From the NCBI GenBank assembly GCA_036389035.1, contig DASVQQ010000033.1:60878-124877 (forward strand): DNA of 64,000 nucleotides, read 5' to 3'. The DNA is from Jatrophihabitans sp. Its GTDB lineage: Bacteria > Actinomycetota > Actinomycetes > Mycobacteriales > Jatrophihabitantaceae. Position 1 is the first letter of the stretch; each line of letters opens with the position of its first letter. The position numbers and the translations under genes are program-made. The notes under the pieces are model-generated. The model did not search any database. It saw only the letters and a list, made by a program, of their open reading frames with translations, and had not been told where the DNA came from. Shown piece after piece: positions 50,044-59,069 of the stretch.

Positions 50044-51036
50044 ATGACCGTTCCCGCGACTATGCGCGCCCTGCAACAGACCTCATGGAACGGCCCGCAG
50101 GACCTGCGCCTGATCACCGACGCGCAGGTGCCAAGTCCCGGCCCGGGGGAGATCCTGATCCGGGTCACTGCCGCAGGCGTTAACTTCGCCGATATAGACC
50201 AGGCCCACGGCAGGTTCGCAGGCGGTCCACAGCCGCCGTATCTGGCGGGATTCGAGGGCGCCGGGGTAGTGGTCGCCGTCGGCGAGGGGGTGGCTGGCCT
50301 GGAGCCCGGCGCTCACGTCATCGGCGTCGGAGGCGGCGCCTTCGCGGAGTACATGGTGCTGTACGCGGGCGGCGCGCTCCCGGTGCCGGCGGGCTGGGCC
50401 GACGAGCAGGCGCTGGGCATGGTCGTGAACTGGCCGACCGCGTTGGCGGCGCTCAAGCCGCAGGGCCACCTCACCGCAGGGCAGACCGTGCTGATTCACG
50501 CCGCGGCCGGCGGGACCGGGCAGGCCGCGGTGAAGATGGCCAAGCACTACGGCGCGAGAGTGATCGCCACCGCATCGCCGGGCAAGCACGAAGTGGTACG
50601 GGCGCTGGGCGCCGACCACGTGCTCGACTCCCGCAGCGCCGACCTCGCCGCCGACGTTCTTCGGCTGACCGACGGCGCGGGAGCCGACCTGGTGCTGGAG
50701 TCAGGTGGCGGCGTCACCTTCGCCGCCAGCCTGGCCGCGGCCAAGCAGGTCACCGGCCGGGTCGTCGTCTATGGCGTGGCTGGCGGCGAAGCCGCGATCA
50801 CCAACTGGGAACTGGTCTACAAGCACCAGATCCACATCATCGGCCTGAACCTCGGCACTCTGATCCAGGCCGCGCCGCACATCTTCGGCGAGGTGACTGA
50901 GGAACTGTCCGCGCTCATCTCCGCCGGCGTGCTCACCCCTGGCCAGCCCACCATGTATGAACTCGGTGACGGACCGAAGGCGCTGGCGACGCTCGCGGCC
51001 CGCGCCACCATCGGCAAGCTGGCCCTGGTGCCCTGA
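50044..51036 (+). CDS. Zinc-independent NADPH:quinone oxidoreductase (MDR family)
   Basis: A 330-residue medium-chain dehydrogenase/reductase. The catalytic domain begins PSPGPGEILIRVTAAGVNFADI; the cofactor domain has LIHAAAGGTGQAAVKMAKHYGARVIATAS (the AAxGGxG fingerprint of quinone oxidoreductases rather than zinc alcohol dehydrogenases). The zinc-binding cysteines of alcohol dehydrogenases are absent. A GGAGG site precedes the ATG. It ends directly at a heptamer repeat array separating it from the enediyne operon. Possible role in quinone or redox detoxification; the link with the enediyne genes is positional only. Confidence 0.85.
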   Translation: MTVPATMRALQQTSWNGPQDLRLITDAQVPSPGPGEILIRVTAAGVNFADIDQAHGRFAGGPQPPYLAGFEGAGVVVAVGEGVAGLEPGAHVIGVGGGAFAEYMVLYAGGALPVPAGWADEQALGMVVNWPTALAALKPQGHLTAGQTVLIHAAAGGTGQAAVKMAKHYGARVIATASPGKHEVVRALGADHVLDSRSADLAADVLRLTDGAGADLVLESGGGVTFAASLAAAKQVTGRVVVYGVAGGEAAITNWELVYKHQIHIIGLNLGTLIQAAPHIFGEVTEELSALISAGVLTPGQPTMYELGDGPKALATLAARATIGKLALVP

Positions 51037-51127
51037 CCAGGCGCCAGGCGCCAGGCGCCAGGCGCCAGGCGCCAGGCGCCAGGCGCCAGGCACCAGGCAC
51101 CAGGCACCAGGCACCAGGCACCAGGCA
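51037..51127. repeat. Thirteen tandem heptamers, two homogeneous blocks
   Basis: Starting one base after the quinone oxidoreductase stop: seven copies of CCAGGCG (51037-51085), then six of CCAGGCA (51086-51127), ending in CCAGGG. Each CCAGGCG junction creates a GGCGCC palindrome. It lies wholly between two convergent gene ends. Confidence 0.95.
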
Positions 51128-51144
51128 CCAGGGTGGCCAAACGC

Positions 51145-51729
51145 TTACGTGGGGTGCAGGCCGTGGAAGAAGCCGTCATAGAACAGCAAGGCGTCGTCCT
51201 CATCCCGCAGTCCCATGTCGAGGACTTCGCCGAGAAAGATGGAGTGGTCGCCCCCGTCGTAGGTTGCCGTGAGGGAGCACTCCAGCCAGGCGAGAGCGCC
51301 TTCGACGACGGGAGATCCGGTGAAGCGGCCGGGTGACCAATCGATGAGGGCGAACTCCTGGTCGCCGTGCGGGCGCTTGCGGTCGGCGAAATAGCGCGCC
51401 AAGCCCTCCTGCTGCGCTGCGAGCACCGACACCGCGAACGACTTGCGTTCGAGGATGGCGCTGTGCATGGCCGCCTCTCGCAGCACGCAGATGAGCACGA
51501 GCGGCGGGCTCAGTGACACCGAGGTGAACGAGTTCGCTGTCATGCCGTGTGGTGCGTCACCGCCGGTCGTCACGACAGTCACTCCGGTCGTGAACCGTCC
51601 GAAGACACGTCGCAAGCCGAACCGGTCCAGTTGGGCGTTCTGGTCCGGCCGCTCGATCGGCTCACTTTCGACCGGTGTCGTCACTTCCACGACGGACGCT
51701 TTGTCGGCGTTGGCCATGGCCTCAGTCAC
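51145..51729 (-). CDS. Flavin reductase (SgcE6/HpaC type)
   Basis: A 194-residue flavin reductase-like protein of the FMN/FAD-binding split-barrel: FGRFTTGVTVVTTGGDAPHG at the start, then MTANSFTSVSLSPPLVLICV (the family signature), FAVSVLAAQQEGLARYFADR, and ALAWLECSLTATYDGGDHSIF near the end. It supplies reduced flavin to a partner monooxygenase or halogenase in two-component systems. In enediyne clusters the SgcE6 homologue does this. The GTG start at 51729 overlaps the TEBC stop by eight bases; an ATG at 51717 is an alternative. It is the last gene of the enediyne operon, and the halogenase-like flavoprotein at the front is the obvious client. Confidence 0.88.
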   Translation of the reverse strand: MTEAMANADKASVVEVTTPVESEPIERPDQNAQLDRFGLRRVFGRFTTGVTVVTTGGDAPHGMTANSFTSVSLSPPLVLICVLREAAMHSAILERKSFAVSVLAAQQEGLARYFADRKRPHGDQEFALIDWSPGRFTGSPVVEGALAWLECSLTATYDGGDHSIFLGEVLDMGLRDEDDALLFYDGFFHGLHPT

Positions 51730-52198
51730 CGTTCACGAGGTCGACGAACACGCGCGAGCGTTGCGTGCCGCCGAGGTAGGGCTCCAGTGCCTTGCGCAGC
51801 GAGGCGGGCACCTGGGCCGGACGGGTGTCGGTGTTCGGCCCACGCATGCACGCGATTCGCTGCCGGCCGCGCGCGACCAGATCCTCGACCCCGTCACGCA
51901 ACCGCACGTAGTCGAAGGTGAACCCGATCTGGGTCTGTGTCAGGTCTTCCAGGCGCATCCGGATCGACAACTCGTCGAACGCGGCAATCTCGGCCAGGTA
52001 CTCGCAGTCACACCTGAGCGTGAACAGCTTGAGATCGTCGCGGATCTCGGCCAGGACATCGGGTGCGTGATCCCGCAAGAACATCTCACGGCAGCGCCCC
52101 TGCCAGCGCAGGTAGTTGACGTAGTAGACATTGCCGACGAGGTTGGTCTCCTCGAACCCGACGAGATGCCGGTACTCGAAGTACGGTTGCATGTTCAT
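51722..52198 (-). CDS. tebC: Enediyne thioesterase TEBC (SgcE10/CalE7/DynE7-type)
   Basis: A 158-residue hot-dog-fold thioesterase. The N-terminal YFEYRHLVGFEETNLVGNVYYVNYLRWQGRCREMF by position is the TEBC signature, including the VYYVNYLRWQGRCRE helix with the Arg and Glu residues that line the catalytic tunnel. The rest (LRCDCEYLAEIAAFDELSIRM, GFTFDYVRLRD) completes the fold. In enediyne biosynthesis TEBC hydrolyses the PKS-bound polyene and releases the product. It overlaps the PKSE stop by four bases (ATGA) and the flavin reductase start by eight, the tight coupling usual for the core cassette. Confidence 0.95.
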   Translation of the reverse strand: MNMQPYFEYRHLVGFEETNLVGNVYYVNYLRWQGRCREMFLRDHAPDVLAEIRDDLKLFTLRCDCEYLAEIAAFDELSIRMRLEDLTQTQIGFTFDYVRLRDGVEDLVARGRQRIACMRGPNTDTRPAQVPASLRKALEPYLGGTQRSRVFVDLVNGD

Positions 52199-55100
52199 TC
52201 TCCGGTCTTTCTCGAATCGGTCAGCATCGCGAAGACCACGGGCTCGGCGAGCCCCCGCAGTGCCGTGGTGAAGGTCGCGACCTGGGCAGTCCCCGAGCCC
52301 AGCACGACCCAGTGATCAGTCCTCGGTCCGGAGACCTCGACCAGTTCGGCGTGGGCGTGGCCGGTCTTGCGCAGGCACTCCTGCGCGCACCAGATACGGG
52401 TTGCGGCGACCGACAGGTCTTCGCCGCGCTCGCCCGCGACCAGCGTGGCCAGGGCAAATCCGCCCGCGCCGAGCAGGTCGGTCCACTCGATGGCCGAGCG
52501 GCCCACCGCCTGCTCGACGTCGCACGCGACGGTCTGCTCGGCGGCCACCACGAAGGTCACGCCCGCGCCGTGCGCGGCGGAGACCTTGACCCCGCCGTCG
52601 GCTTCGGGCTTGCCGTCCGGACGGTAATCCAGGTGCGGCCTCCGGCCCAGCGCGAGTCCGAGTGCCCGAGCGGTCTGCTCGCGCCCGACGGCCACGCCGC
52701 CGCCAGCCACGCCGCCGGCGGACTCGCCGTCGTCGGGCCAGACCGCTGTGGAAAGCTCGGCGGGCAGGATCGTCCCGGATCGCCGCTCGAGGTACGGGCC
52801 GAGCAGCGCCGGAATCCATGGCCCCGTGCCGTCCTGTTTGCGGACGGCCTGGAGCCGGAGCCCCTCCCAGCGTTCGACGAGCGCGCCCTCCGGGTCGCGG
52901 ACGTCGATGTCGTAGTAGTACGTGTCCCCCTCGCGGGAACGCTCGGCGGCGTGGATCGTGACCCAGTCGAACCCGCGCACGCGGTCGGGATCGGCGAGGC
53001 GGAGGCGTTCTATCGCCGCGGGCAGCAAGGTCGCGTCGGGGACGCAGCATTGGATCGAGTGCATGACCGCGTCACGCGTGCCCGGGTCGGCCAGGACGAG
53101 GTCCGGCGGCAGGAACCTGCCGAACCACGGCTTGGACATGGTGTTGGACAGGTCGGCCACGCACCGCTTGGCGGCCAGGTCGCGGTAACCCAGCAGCCGC
53201 TGGAACCGAGCACCCTGGAAGAGGACCGGGCCGTAGAGATCCTCCATCGGCGCCAGTGGCACCCGCACCGCGGTGTCATCCGGCGCCTGCGCCGTGTCCT
53301 GCGGCGCCGGCACATCGAAGCGGAGGGTCGCACGGAAGTGATCGGCCTGGAAGGCGGTCTCGTCACTGCGAATCACCGCCTGCACACTGCCGTCCTCGGT
53401 GACCAGCGCGGCGATCCTGATCGAGGTCCTCCCGGTGGGAGGGACGACGATGGGGCGCAGGAACTCGACATTCTCGAACACCGGGGGACCCGACCGCCCG
53501 GTCAGCGCCGTGGCCACCTGGGTCATGGCCTCCATGCCGAACACCGCCGGGAAGAGCAGCGCGCCGTCGAGTTCGTGGTCGGCGAGGTAGAGATCGTCCT
53601 CGGCGAAGAGGTCAGCGTCGACCACAAGCTCGATTCCGGGATAGTGCACGCGAGGACGGTCGAGGAAGCGCCGCAGCGGCAACTCGCTCGGCTCGAACGC
53701 GATGGTGGGTAGGCCTTCGGCACGGCCCATCACCACGACCGAGGTAGGCGCGTCCGCGTCGGTGAGCAGCCGCCGCAGCATGGCGACGCCCTCGTCCATC
53801 GGGATCGGCCGGATGCCTTCGCGCATCAGCGACTCCAGCACACCGAGGCGCTCGCCCATGCCGGCGCCTGACCACACCGACCACTCCAGTGCGAGGCAGC
53901 GGCAGTTCGGGTAATCCTCCTGGATCCGGTAGGTGAAGTCGGTGAGCCAATCGTTGGCTGTGGCGTAATCCGCCTCACCGCGCAGCCCGGCACGGCCGAT
54001 GATGCTGCCGAAGGTGACCAGGAGCCGGAGCGTCGCCGGGTCCAGGGCAGCGAGCACGGTCTCCAGTCCGGTGATCTTGGTCGCCAGGGTGCTCCGGAAG
54101 GAGGACTCGTCGAGATTGGCCAGCGCGTGAGGCACGTTGCGGCCCGCGCCGTGCAGAATCGCCGTCACCGGCCCCAACTTGGCGCGAACCTCCTCCAAGG
54201 CCGCCTTGACCTCGTCCACGGCGGTGATGTCCGCGCGGACGTACTGGTGGGTCACGCCCGCCGCGGCCATCCGCGCCAGGTTCGCCGCCAGCTCCTGGTC
54301 GGACTCCGGTGACGAGCGGCCCATGAGCGCGATCGCCGCGCCCGTGGTGCGCGCGAGGTCGAGCGCGCACTCGGCGGTGATGCCCTTGCCGCCGCCGGTC
54401 ACCAGCAACACGTCCTGCGCTCCGAGGGCGGACGGCCCTCCGGGTTCGCGCCGGGTCGGCAGCGGGCGCAACACCGGCACCCGGCGTGCGCCGGCCTCGT
54501 CGTAGACAGTTTCGCTGAAGCCCGCGGTCGCGGCGACGTCGGCGACGATCCGCGGCACGATCTCGATCACGCGATCGTCCGGTAGCGGCCCAGCCAGGGG
54601 CAGGGTCACCAATGTCGTGCTGACGGCAGGAGCCTCCAGATGCAGCGTCTTGGCGAGGCCGGCCGCGCCCCGCCGGTCACCGACAACGACGAATCGTCTT
54701 GCCGCACCAGGTGAAAGTGCGGCGCGCGCGGCGCCCAGCATGAGCGCCGTCTGGTTCTCGTCGCAGTCGTGTGGCAGGCAGAGCAGCACACCGTCGCCGA
54801 GCCTGGCCCGTCGCAGCGCCATGTGGAGCGCGGGTGCGAGCGGGTGCTCGTCGGTGGTGAACAGCTGCCATTCGCCGTCGGCCGGCGCGGCGACCGCGGG
54901 CCCGGATTCTGCCGGCACCAGCTCGACGGAGAACGCGCGCACCCAGGGACCCGCGCCGGCGATGTCGACCGTGGCCTGCTCGTCCTCGGCAAGCGTGGTC
55001 TCACCCAATTCGTTGAGCATGTCGGCCAACTGCGCGAGCGTCGACGTCGCGAAGGCTGACGTCACCAGGGGCGCGGCCAGACCGAGTTCCCGGGAGGCCA

Positions 55101-58047
55101 GGGTGACGATTTGCCCCACGGTGATCGAGCTGAGGTGGAGTTCGTCGATCGGGTTGCTATGCGGGCTCACCGCTTCGAGGGGCAGCTCGGCGCGTTCGGC
55201 GGCGAGTCGCCGAAGCAGGTCCAAGGTGTTGACACGCTCTCCCGTCGCCACCGGTGCGGTGTCTTTCGCCGGGGAAGCGTGAACAGGGTCCGGCATCGCG
55301 ATAACCGGCAGGTTCTGCACAGGAGCCGACTCGCAAGGGCTGGCAAGGAAACGCAGCTCCTTGTCGAGCGGGAAGGGGCGCGTGAAGCGGTCCTTGAAGA
55401 GCTCGCCGTGGCGGACCGGCGCTCCGAGCGCATACGCCAGGCCCACCGCGTGCAGCAGGCCGGACAGCGACATGCTGTCGGCGTCCAGCGACACCGTGGG
55501 CACTCCGGGGGCGATGTCTCCGGCCAGACCTCCGAGGATCTTTCCGGGCCCGACTTCGATGAAGAGATCGACCTCCTCGGCCATCGTCTGGACCGCTTCG
55601 GTGAAGCGCACCGGGTCGAGCACCTGCCGGGTCAGCAGACCAGGCAGATCGGCGTCGGCCGGCAGGATGCCGCCGGTGACCGTGGAGACCATGGTGCGAG
55701 TGAGCGGCGCGAAGTGCTCTCCCCGCAGATGGTCTCCGAACGCGGCGGCAGCCGGCGCTACGGCTTGGGAGTGGAAGGCGTGCGAAACCGGGATCCCGTT
55801 CGACGAGAGGCCCAGCCCGGCGGCTCGTTCGCAGACTCGCTTGACGGCGTCGGATGGTCCGCTCACGACCGTCTGCCGGGGGCTGTTGTACCCGGCGATC
55901 ACCACCGGCTCGCCGGCCAGAAGCGGGACGACGGCCTCCGGTGGCGCCACGACGCTGGCCATGGTGCCGTTGCCATCGCTTGCCCGGGCCATGATGCGAC
56001 CGCGCTCGGCAGCCACGCTGAGCAGGCCTGCCTCGTCCGTCGCACCCGCCCAGTGCAGCGCGGTCAGCTCGCCGAGGCTGTGGCCCGCGGCGCTGACGGC
56101 CTCGATGCCGAGCCGGGCCAGAATGCGCAGGCTGGCGGCCGAGGAGGCGACGATTCTGGGCTGGGCATTCTCGGTCGCGACCAGATCGCCGTTCAGCGGC
56201 ACCGGCAAAGTGCGGTAAAGCTCGTCGACTTCGGTGAACCGCTGCCGCAGCGCTCCGCCGCCACCGCGCCGACCTGCGCCCTGTCCGGGAAAGAGGAAAC
56301 CGATTCGCGGCGCCCCGGCGAAGGTGCCCAGGAACACTCCACGCTTGATGTCGACCACAGATCGCGCGCCGTTGTCGAGCATCGTCAGCAACATGCTGAA
56401 GCGCTGTCCCGCCTCTTCGGGGTCGCCGGCCACGATCGCGGCGCGGAGCCGACGGTCGCCCAGTTCGCCTTCGAGAGTGGCGGCGAGATCGCCGAGTTCG
56501 GCGAAGGACAGCCGGCCGCAGAGTTCGGCCAATTGCCCGATCCGGCTCCGCAGCGCCTGGAAGTTGTCCGCGTCCAGCAGGAGCAACTCGACGTCCTGCC
56601 GCGACCGCGTCAGCGCCTCGACCTCCGGCCCGAGCCCGGCGTCGGCGGCTCGGTCGGCGTGGGCGAGGACGACGTGGGTGTTGATGCCTCCGAAGCCCAT
56701 CGACGAGACGCCCGCGCGCATGGGGGAACCGGCTGGCCATGCCTCCGGTTCGAGCGGCACGCGCAGCGCGGGGCGATCCCCGGTGAGCTCGGCATGGGGA
56801 TTGTGGTGGCCGGTCGCCGGCGGGATGATCTCGTGGTACAGGGCGAAGATCGCCTTGATCAGCCCGGCGACTCCGGCGGCGCCCTTGGTGTGGCCGATGT
56901 TTCCCTTGATGGTGCTGATGGCAGCCGCCGGCGCCTCCGGGTCGGCGGCGCGGCGCGCCTCGCTGAACGCGCGCAGTTCGGTCGCGTCGCCAACGGCGGT
57001 GCCGGTGCCGTGGCCCTCGATGTAGCCGACGGTCTCGATGCCGAATCCGGCGGACTCGTACGCGCGTCGCAGCGCGAGCCGATGCCCGGAGGCCTCCGGC
57101 CGGGTGAGGCCGCCCTTGCCGTCGGAGGAGTAGCCCCAGCCTTCGAGCACGGCGTAGCGGCGCAGGCCACGTGAGATCGCGTCCTGGTCGCGCATCAGCA
57201 CGAGCATCCCGCAGCCCTCGCCGGGCCAGAACCCGTTGGAGTCGCGGTCATACACTCGCATGTCGCCGGTCGCGAGGGCGGCGGTCTTGGCAAAGCCGAT
57301 GACCTCGAACGGGTCGATGCTCAGATCTACCCCGCCCGCGATGGCCACTTCGAGCTGGCCGGTCGCCAGCGCGTTGGCCGCGGTCGCCACCGAGAGCAGT
57401 GAGGACGAGCAGGCGCCGTCGACCGTGAAACCCCCGCCATGAAGGTCGAAGTAATTGCAGACGCGCCCGGCGATGGTGTTGGCCAGTCCACCGGCCAGGG
57501 TGTCCTCGTCGATGGGCGGGAAGGCGCTCTTGTAACGCGTCTCGAGCCCGGCCAGGAAGGTCGCCAGGGCGTCGTCGTCCCAGCCCTGCTCGCGCAGCGC
57601 ACCGGCGACCGTGCGACGCACGTAGGGCCAGCGCAACCGCATCAGGTTGGCGCGGCTGAACTCACCGGTCAGGGTGTTGCCGATCACGACGCCGGTAGCG
57701 TCTCGCGGAAGTCCTGCGCCCCCGGCGAAACCAGCGTCCTGCAAGGCTCGCGCCGCGGTGTCCAGGGCCAACCAGTGGGTCATATCCGTGGAACGGAAGG
57801 TGCTGCCTGCGACCCGGTACTCGACGCGGTCGAACTCGAAGCCCTCTAGCACGGCAGCTTTGCGCGTGTAGAAGCGGTCGGGTGCCGTCGGGTCGGGCGA
57901 GTAGTAGTCGTCGAGGTTCATCCGCTCGTCCGGCAGTCGGCGGAACGCACGCCGGCCGGCGAGGACGTTCTGCCATAGCTGCTCTTTCGACTCCGCGTCC
58001 GGGTAGCGGCAGGCTATGCCGACTACGGCAATCCGGTTTGCATTCAC
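52195..58047 (-). CDS. pksE: Iterative type I enediyne polyketide synthase (PKSE)
   Basis: 1,950 residues, the usual PKSE length. Order: ketosynthase (1-460), with Cys213 in TVDGACSSSLLSV, His346 in EGHGTGT and His386 in GNIGHTKG; acyltransferase (about 580-880), with Ser657 in AAGHSLGE and FPGQG at 587; acyl carrier protein with Ser974 in DELHLSSITVGQ; ketoreductase (1210-1450), with GGGKGI and Tyr1361; dehydratase with His1491 in DHELDGALLFPAV and a DPGTRD loop near 1654; C-terminal phosphopantetheinyl transferase with CDVEQ at 1842 and WCAQECLRK at 1886. KS-AT-ACP-KR-DH-PPT is diagnostic of enediyne synthases. It builds the polyene precursor iteratively and primes its own ACP. The GTG start overlaps UnbU. 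Confidence 0.97.
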   Translation of the reverse strand: MNANRIAVVGIACRYPDAESKEQLWQNVLAGRRAFRRLPDERMNLDDYYSPDPTAPDRFYTRKAAVLEGFEFDRVEYRVAGSTFRSTDMTHWLALDTAARALQDAGFAGGAGLPRDATGVVIGNTLTGEFSRANLMRLRWPYVRRTVAGALREQGWDDDALATFLAGLETRYKSAFPPIDEDTLAGGLANTIAGRVCNYFDLHGGGFTVDGACSSSLLSVATAANALATGQLEVAIAGGVDLSIDPFEVIGFAKTAALATGDMRVYDRDSNGFWPGEGCGMLVLMRDQDAISRGLRRYAVLEGWGYSSDGKGGLTRPEASGHRLALRRAYESAGFGIETVGYIEGHGTGTAVGDATELRAFSEARRAADPEAPAAAISTIKGNIGHTKGAAGVAGLIKAIFALYHEIIPPATGHHNPHAELTGDRPALRVPLEPEAWPAGSPMRAGVSSMGFGGINTHVVLAHADRAADAGLGPEVEALTRSRQDVELLLLDADNFQALRSRIGQLAELCGRLSFAELGDLAATLEGELGDRRLRAAIVAGDPEEAGQRFSMLLTMLDNGARSVVDIKRGVFLGTFAGAPRIGFLFPGQGAGRRGGGGALRQRFTEVDELYRTLPVPLNGDLVATENAQPRIVASSAASLRILARLGIEAVSAAGHSLGELTALHWAGATDEAGLLSVAAERGRIMARASDGNGTMASVVAPPEAVVPLLAGEPVVIAGYNSPRQTVVSGPSDAVKRVCERAAGLGLSSNGIPVSHAFHSQAVAPAAAAFGDHLRGEHFAPLTRTMVSTVTGGILPADADLPGLLTRQVLDPVRFTEAVQTMAEEVDLFIEVGPGKILGGLAGDIAPGVPTVSLDADSMSLSGLLHAVGLAYALGAPVRHGELFKDRFTRPFPLDKELRFLASPCESAPVQNLPVIAMPDPVHASPAKDTAPVATGERVNTLDLLRRLAAERAELPLEAVSPHSNPIDELHLSSITVGQIVTLASRELGLAAPLVTSAFATSTLAQLADMLNELGETTLAEDEQATVDIAGAGPWVRAFSVELVPAESGPAVAAPADGEWQLFTTDEHPLAPALHMALRRARLGDGVLLCLPHDCDENQTALMLGAARAALSPGAARRFVVVGDRRGAAGLAKTLHLEAPAVSTTLVTLPLAGPLPDDRVIEIVPRIVADVAATAGFSETVYDEAGARRVPVLRPLPTRREPGGPSALGAQDVLLVTGGGKGITAECALDLARTTGAAIALMGRSSPESDQELAANLARMAAAGVTHQYVRADITAVDEVKAALEEVRAKLGPVTAILHGAGRNVPHALANLDESSFRSTLATKITGLETVLAALDPATLRLLVTFGSIIGRAGLRGEADYATANDWLTDFTYRIQEDYPNCRCLALEWSVWSGAGMGERLGVLESLMREGIRPIPMDEGVAMLRRLLTDADAPTSVVVMGRAEGLPTIAFEPSELPLRRFLDRPRVHYPGIELVVDADLFAEDDLYLADHELDGALLFPAVFGMEAMTQVATALTGRSGPPVFENVEFLRPIVVPPTGRTSIRIAALVTEDGSVQAVIRSDETAFQADHFRATLRFDVPAPQDTAQAPDDTAVRVPLAPMEDLYGPVLFQGARFQRLLGYRDLAAKRCVADLSNTMSKPWFGRFLPPDLVLADPGTRDAVMHSIQCCVPDATLLPAAIERLRLADPDRVRGFDWVTIHAAERSREGDTYYYDIDVRDPEGALVERWEGLRLQAVRKQDGTGPWIPALLGPYLERRSGTILPAELSTAVWPDDGESAGGVAGGGVAVGREQTARALGLALGRRPHLDYRPDGKPEADGGVKVSAAHGAGVTFVVAAEQTVACDVEQAVGRSAIEWTDLLGAGGFALATLVAGERGEDLSVAATRIWCAQECLRKTGHAHAELVEVSGPRTDHWVVLGSGTAQVATFTTALRGLAEPVVFAMLTDSRKTGE

Positions 58048-59069
58048 AGCTGGCTCGCTTTCAGATCTGTTTTCTCAAGCGTTCGGGTATCGACCTCTGC
58101 GTGGGGCGTCGCGGCGTCGGGCGCGCTCCGAGATCGCATGCGCTGCAGGAGTGAGACTCCCCACCAGCCGAAGCCCCGGATGAGGCACACGACTACCAGC
58201 GCGAAGAAAAGGGTGTAGGTGATGTTGAGCTCCATCATGACCCCGTAGACGACAGCGACGGCGCTGCCGAACATGAACTGGGCGCGCGCTTTCATCGGCG
58301 TCGTGCCCGGGTCGGTGATCATGTAGTTGGTGAAGAGAACGAACGCGACCCCGGTCATCGAGCTCAACGCGGAGAAGAGAGCGACGTCCCAGATGCCGGC
58401 CCGCACGAACGACTGGATGGCGTACCCGCCCAGCCAACCGACGATCAGCGGCACCTTGCGGGTGAGCATGGCATTGAGAACAGTGCCGGAGATGATGATG
58501 ATGAACGGGATCATGATCCGGAAGAACGTGTTGGCGTTCTCGGTGAACTGGTAGGGCGGCGCGATGCTGACCCAACTACCGAAGACGATGAGAGCCATCG
58601 CGATACCGAAGTTGGACGGGTTCATGTAGTGCCGCATCCGCCCGTTGATGGGCGCTTGGAACACATGCTTGCCGGCTACGCCGACGAACACGCCGAAGAT
58701 GACCGGCAGGATCTGGTTGTTCGCGTACAGCAGCATGTTGACGGCAAGGGCGGTGATGTGCGACGGCAGCAGGAACTCGTACAGGCCGCGCAGGCCTCCA
58801 TCGAGGAACCGGGGCCGTCGCTGGTACGCCCACGCGCTGATCAGCTCCAACGTGATCTCGGCGGTGTAGCCAGTCAGCAGGGCGAAGATCGGCCACATGT
58901 AGGGCTGCTCGAAGCCGAGCACGGCGTAGCCGATGATGTTGAACACGGTCATCGACAGGGCGAAGTTGCGCAGTGCGAGATACCGTGGATCCGGTTTCGG
59001 CTTCGCGGGCATGGCCACTGCGCTCGGTGGAGCGCTGTCCGCCTGAGGGCGGTGTGCGACGGCGGTCAT
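58044..59069 (-). CDS. unbU: UnbU (E5-type) enediyne-core membrane protein
   Basis: A 341-residue integral membrane protein with about nine helices. Conserved segments: a polar 30-residue N-terminus, then NFALSMTVFNIIGYAVLGFEQPYMWP, AGKHVFQAPINGRMRHYMNPSNFGIA (with the MNPSNFGI motif), GTVLNAMLTRKVPLIVGWLGGYAIQSFVRA and VLFTNYMITDPGTTPMKARA. These correspond to the RnfD/NqrB-like UnbU family always found next to PKSE. Its role is unknown; electron or cofactor transfer or product handling in the membrane has been proposed for the family. It overlaps UnbV by four bases upstream and PKSE by four bases downstream. Confidence 0.93.
   Translation of the reverse strand: MTAVAHRPQADSAPPSAVAMPAKPKPDPRYLALRNFALSMTVFNIIGYAVLGFEQPYMWPIFALLTGYTAEITLELISAWAYQRRPRFLDGGLRGLYEFLLPSHITALAVNMLLYANNQILPVIFGVFVGVAGKHVFQAPINGRMRHYMNPSNFGIAMALIVFGSWVSIAPPYQFTENANTFFRIMIPFIIIISGTVLNAMLTRKVPLIVGWLGGYAIQSFVRAGIWDVALFSALSSMTGVAFVLFTNYMITDPGTTPMKARAQFMFGSAVAVVYGVMMELNITYTLFFALVVVCLIRGFGWWGVSLLQRMRSRSAPDAATPHAEVDTRTLEKTDLKASQL

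Noticed and set aside
51037..51127. CRISPR array
   Set aside because: Seven-base units without spacers; no cas genes. Simple tandem repeat.
55111..57174. 687-codon frame antisense to PKSE
   Set aside because: Composition of a shadow frame inside a validated PKS gene.
58044..59069. UnbU taken as the missing UnbL
   Set aside because: Length is similar, but it is a nine-helix membrane protein with the MNPSNFGI motif and TDPGTTP segment of UnbU; UnbL is soluble.
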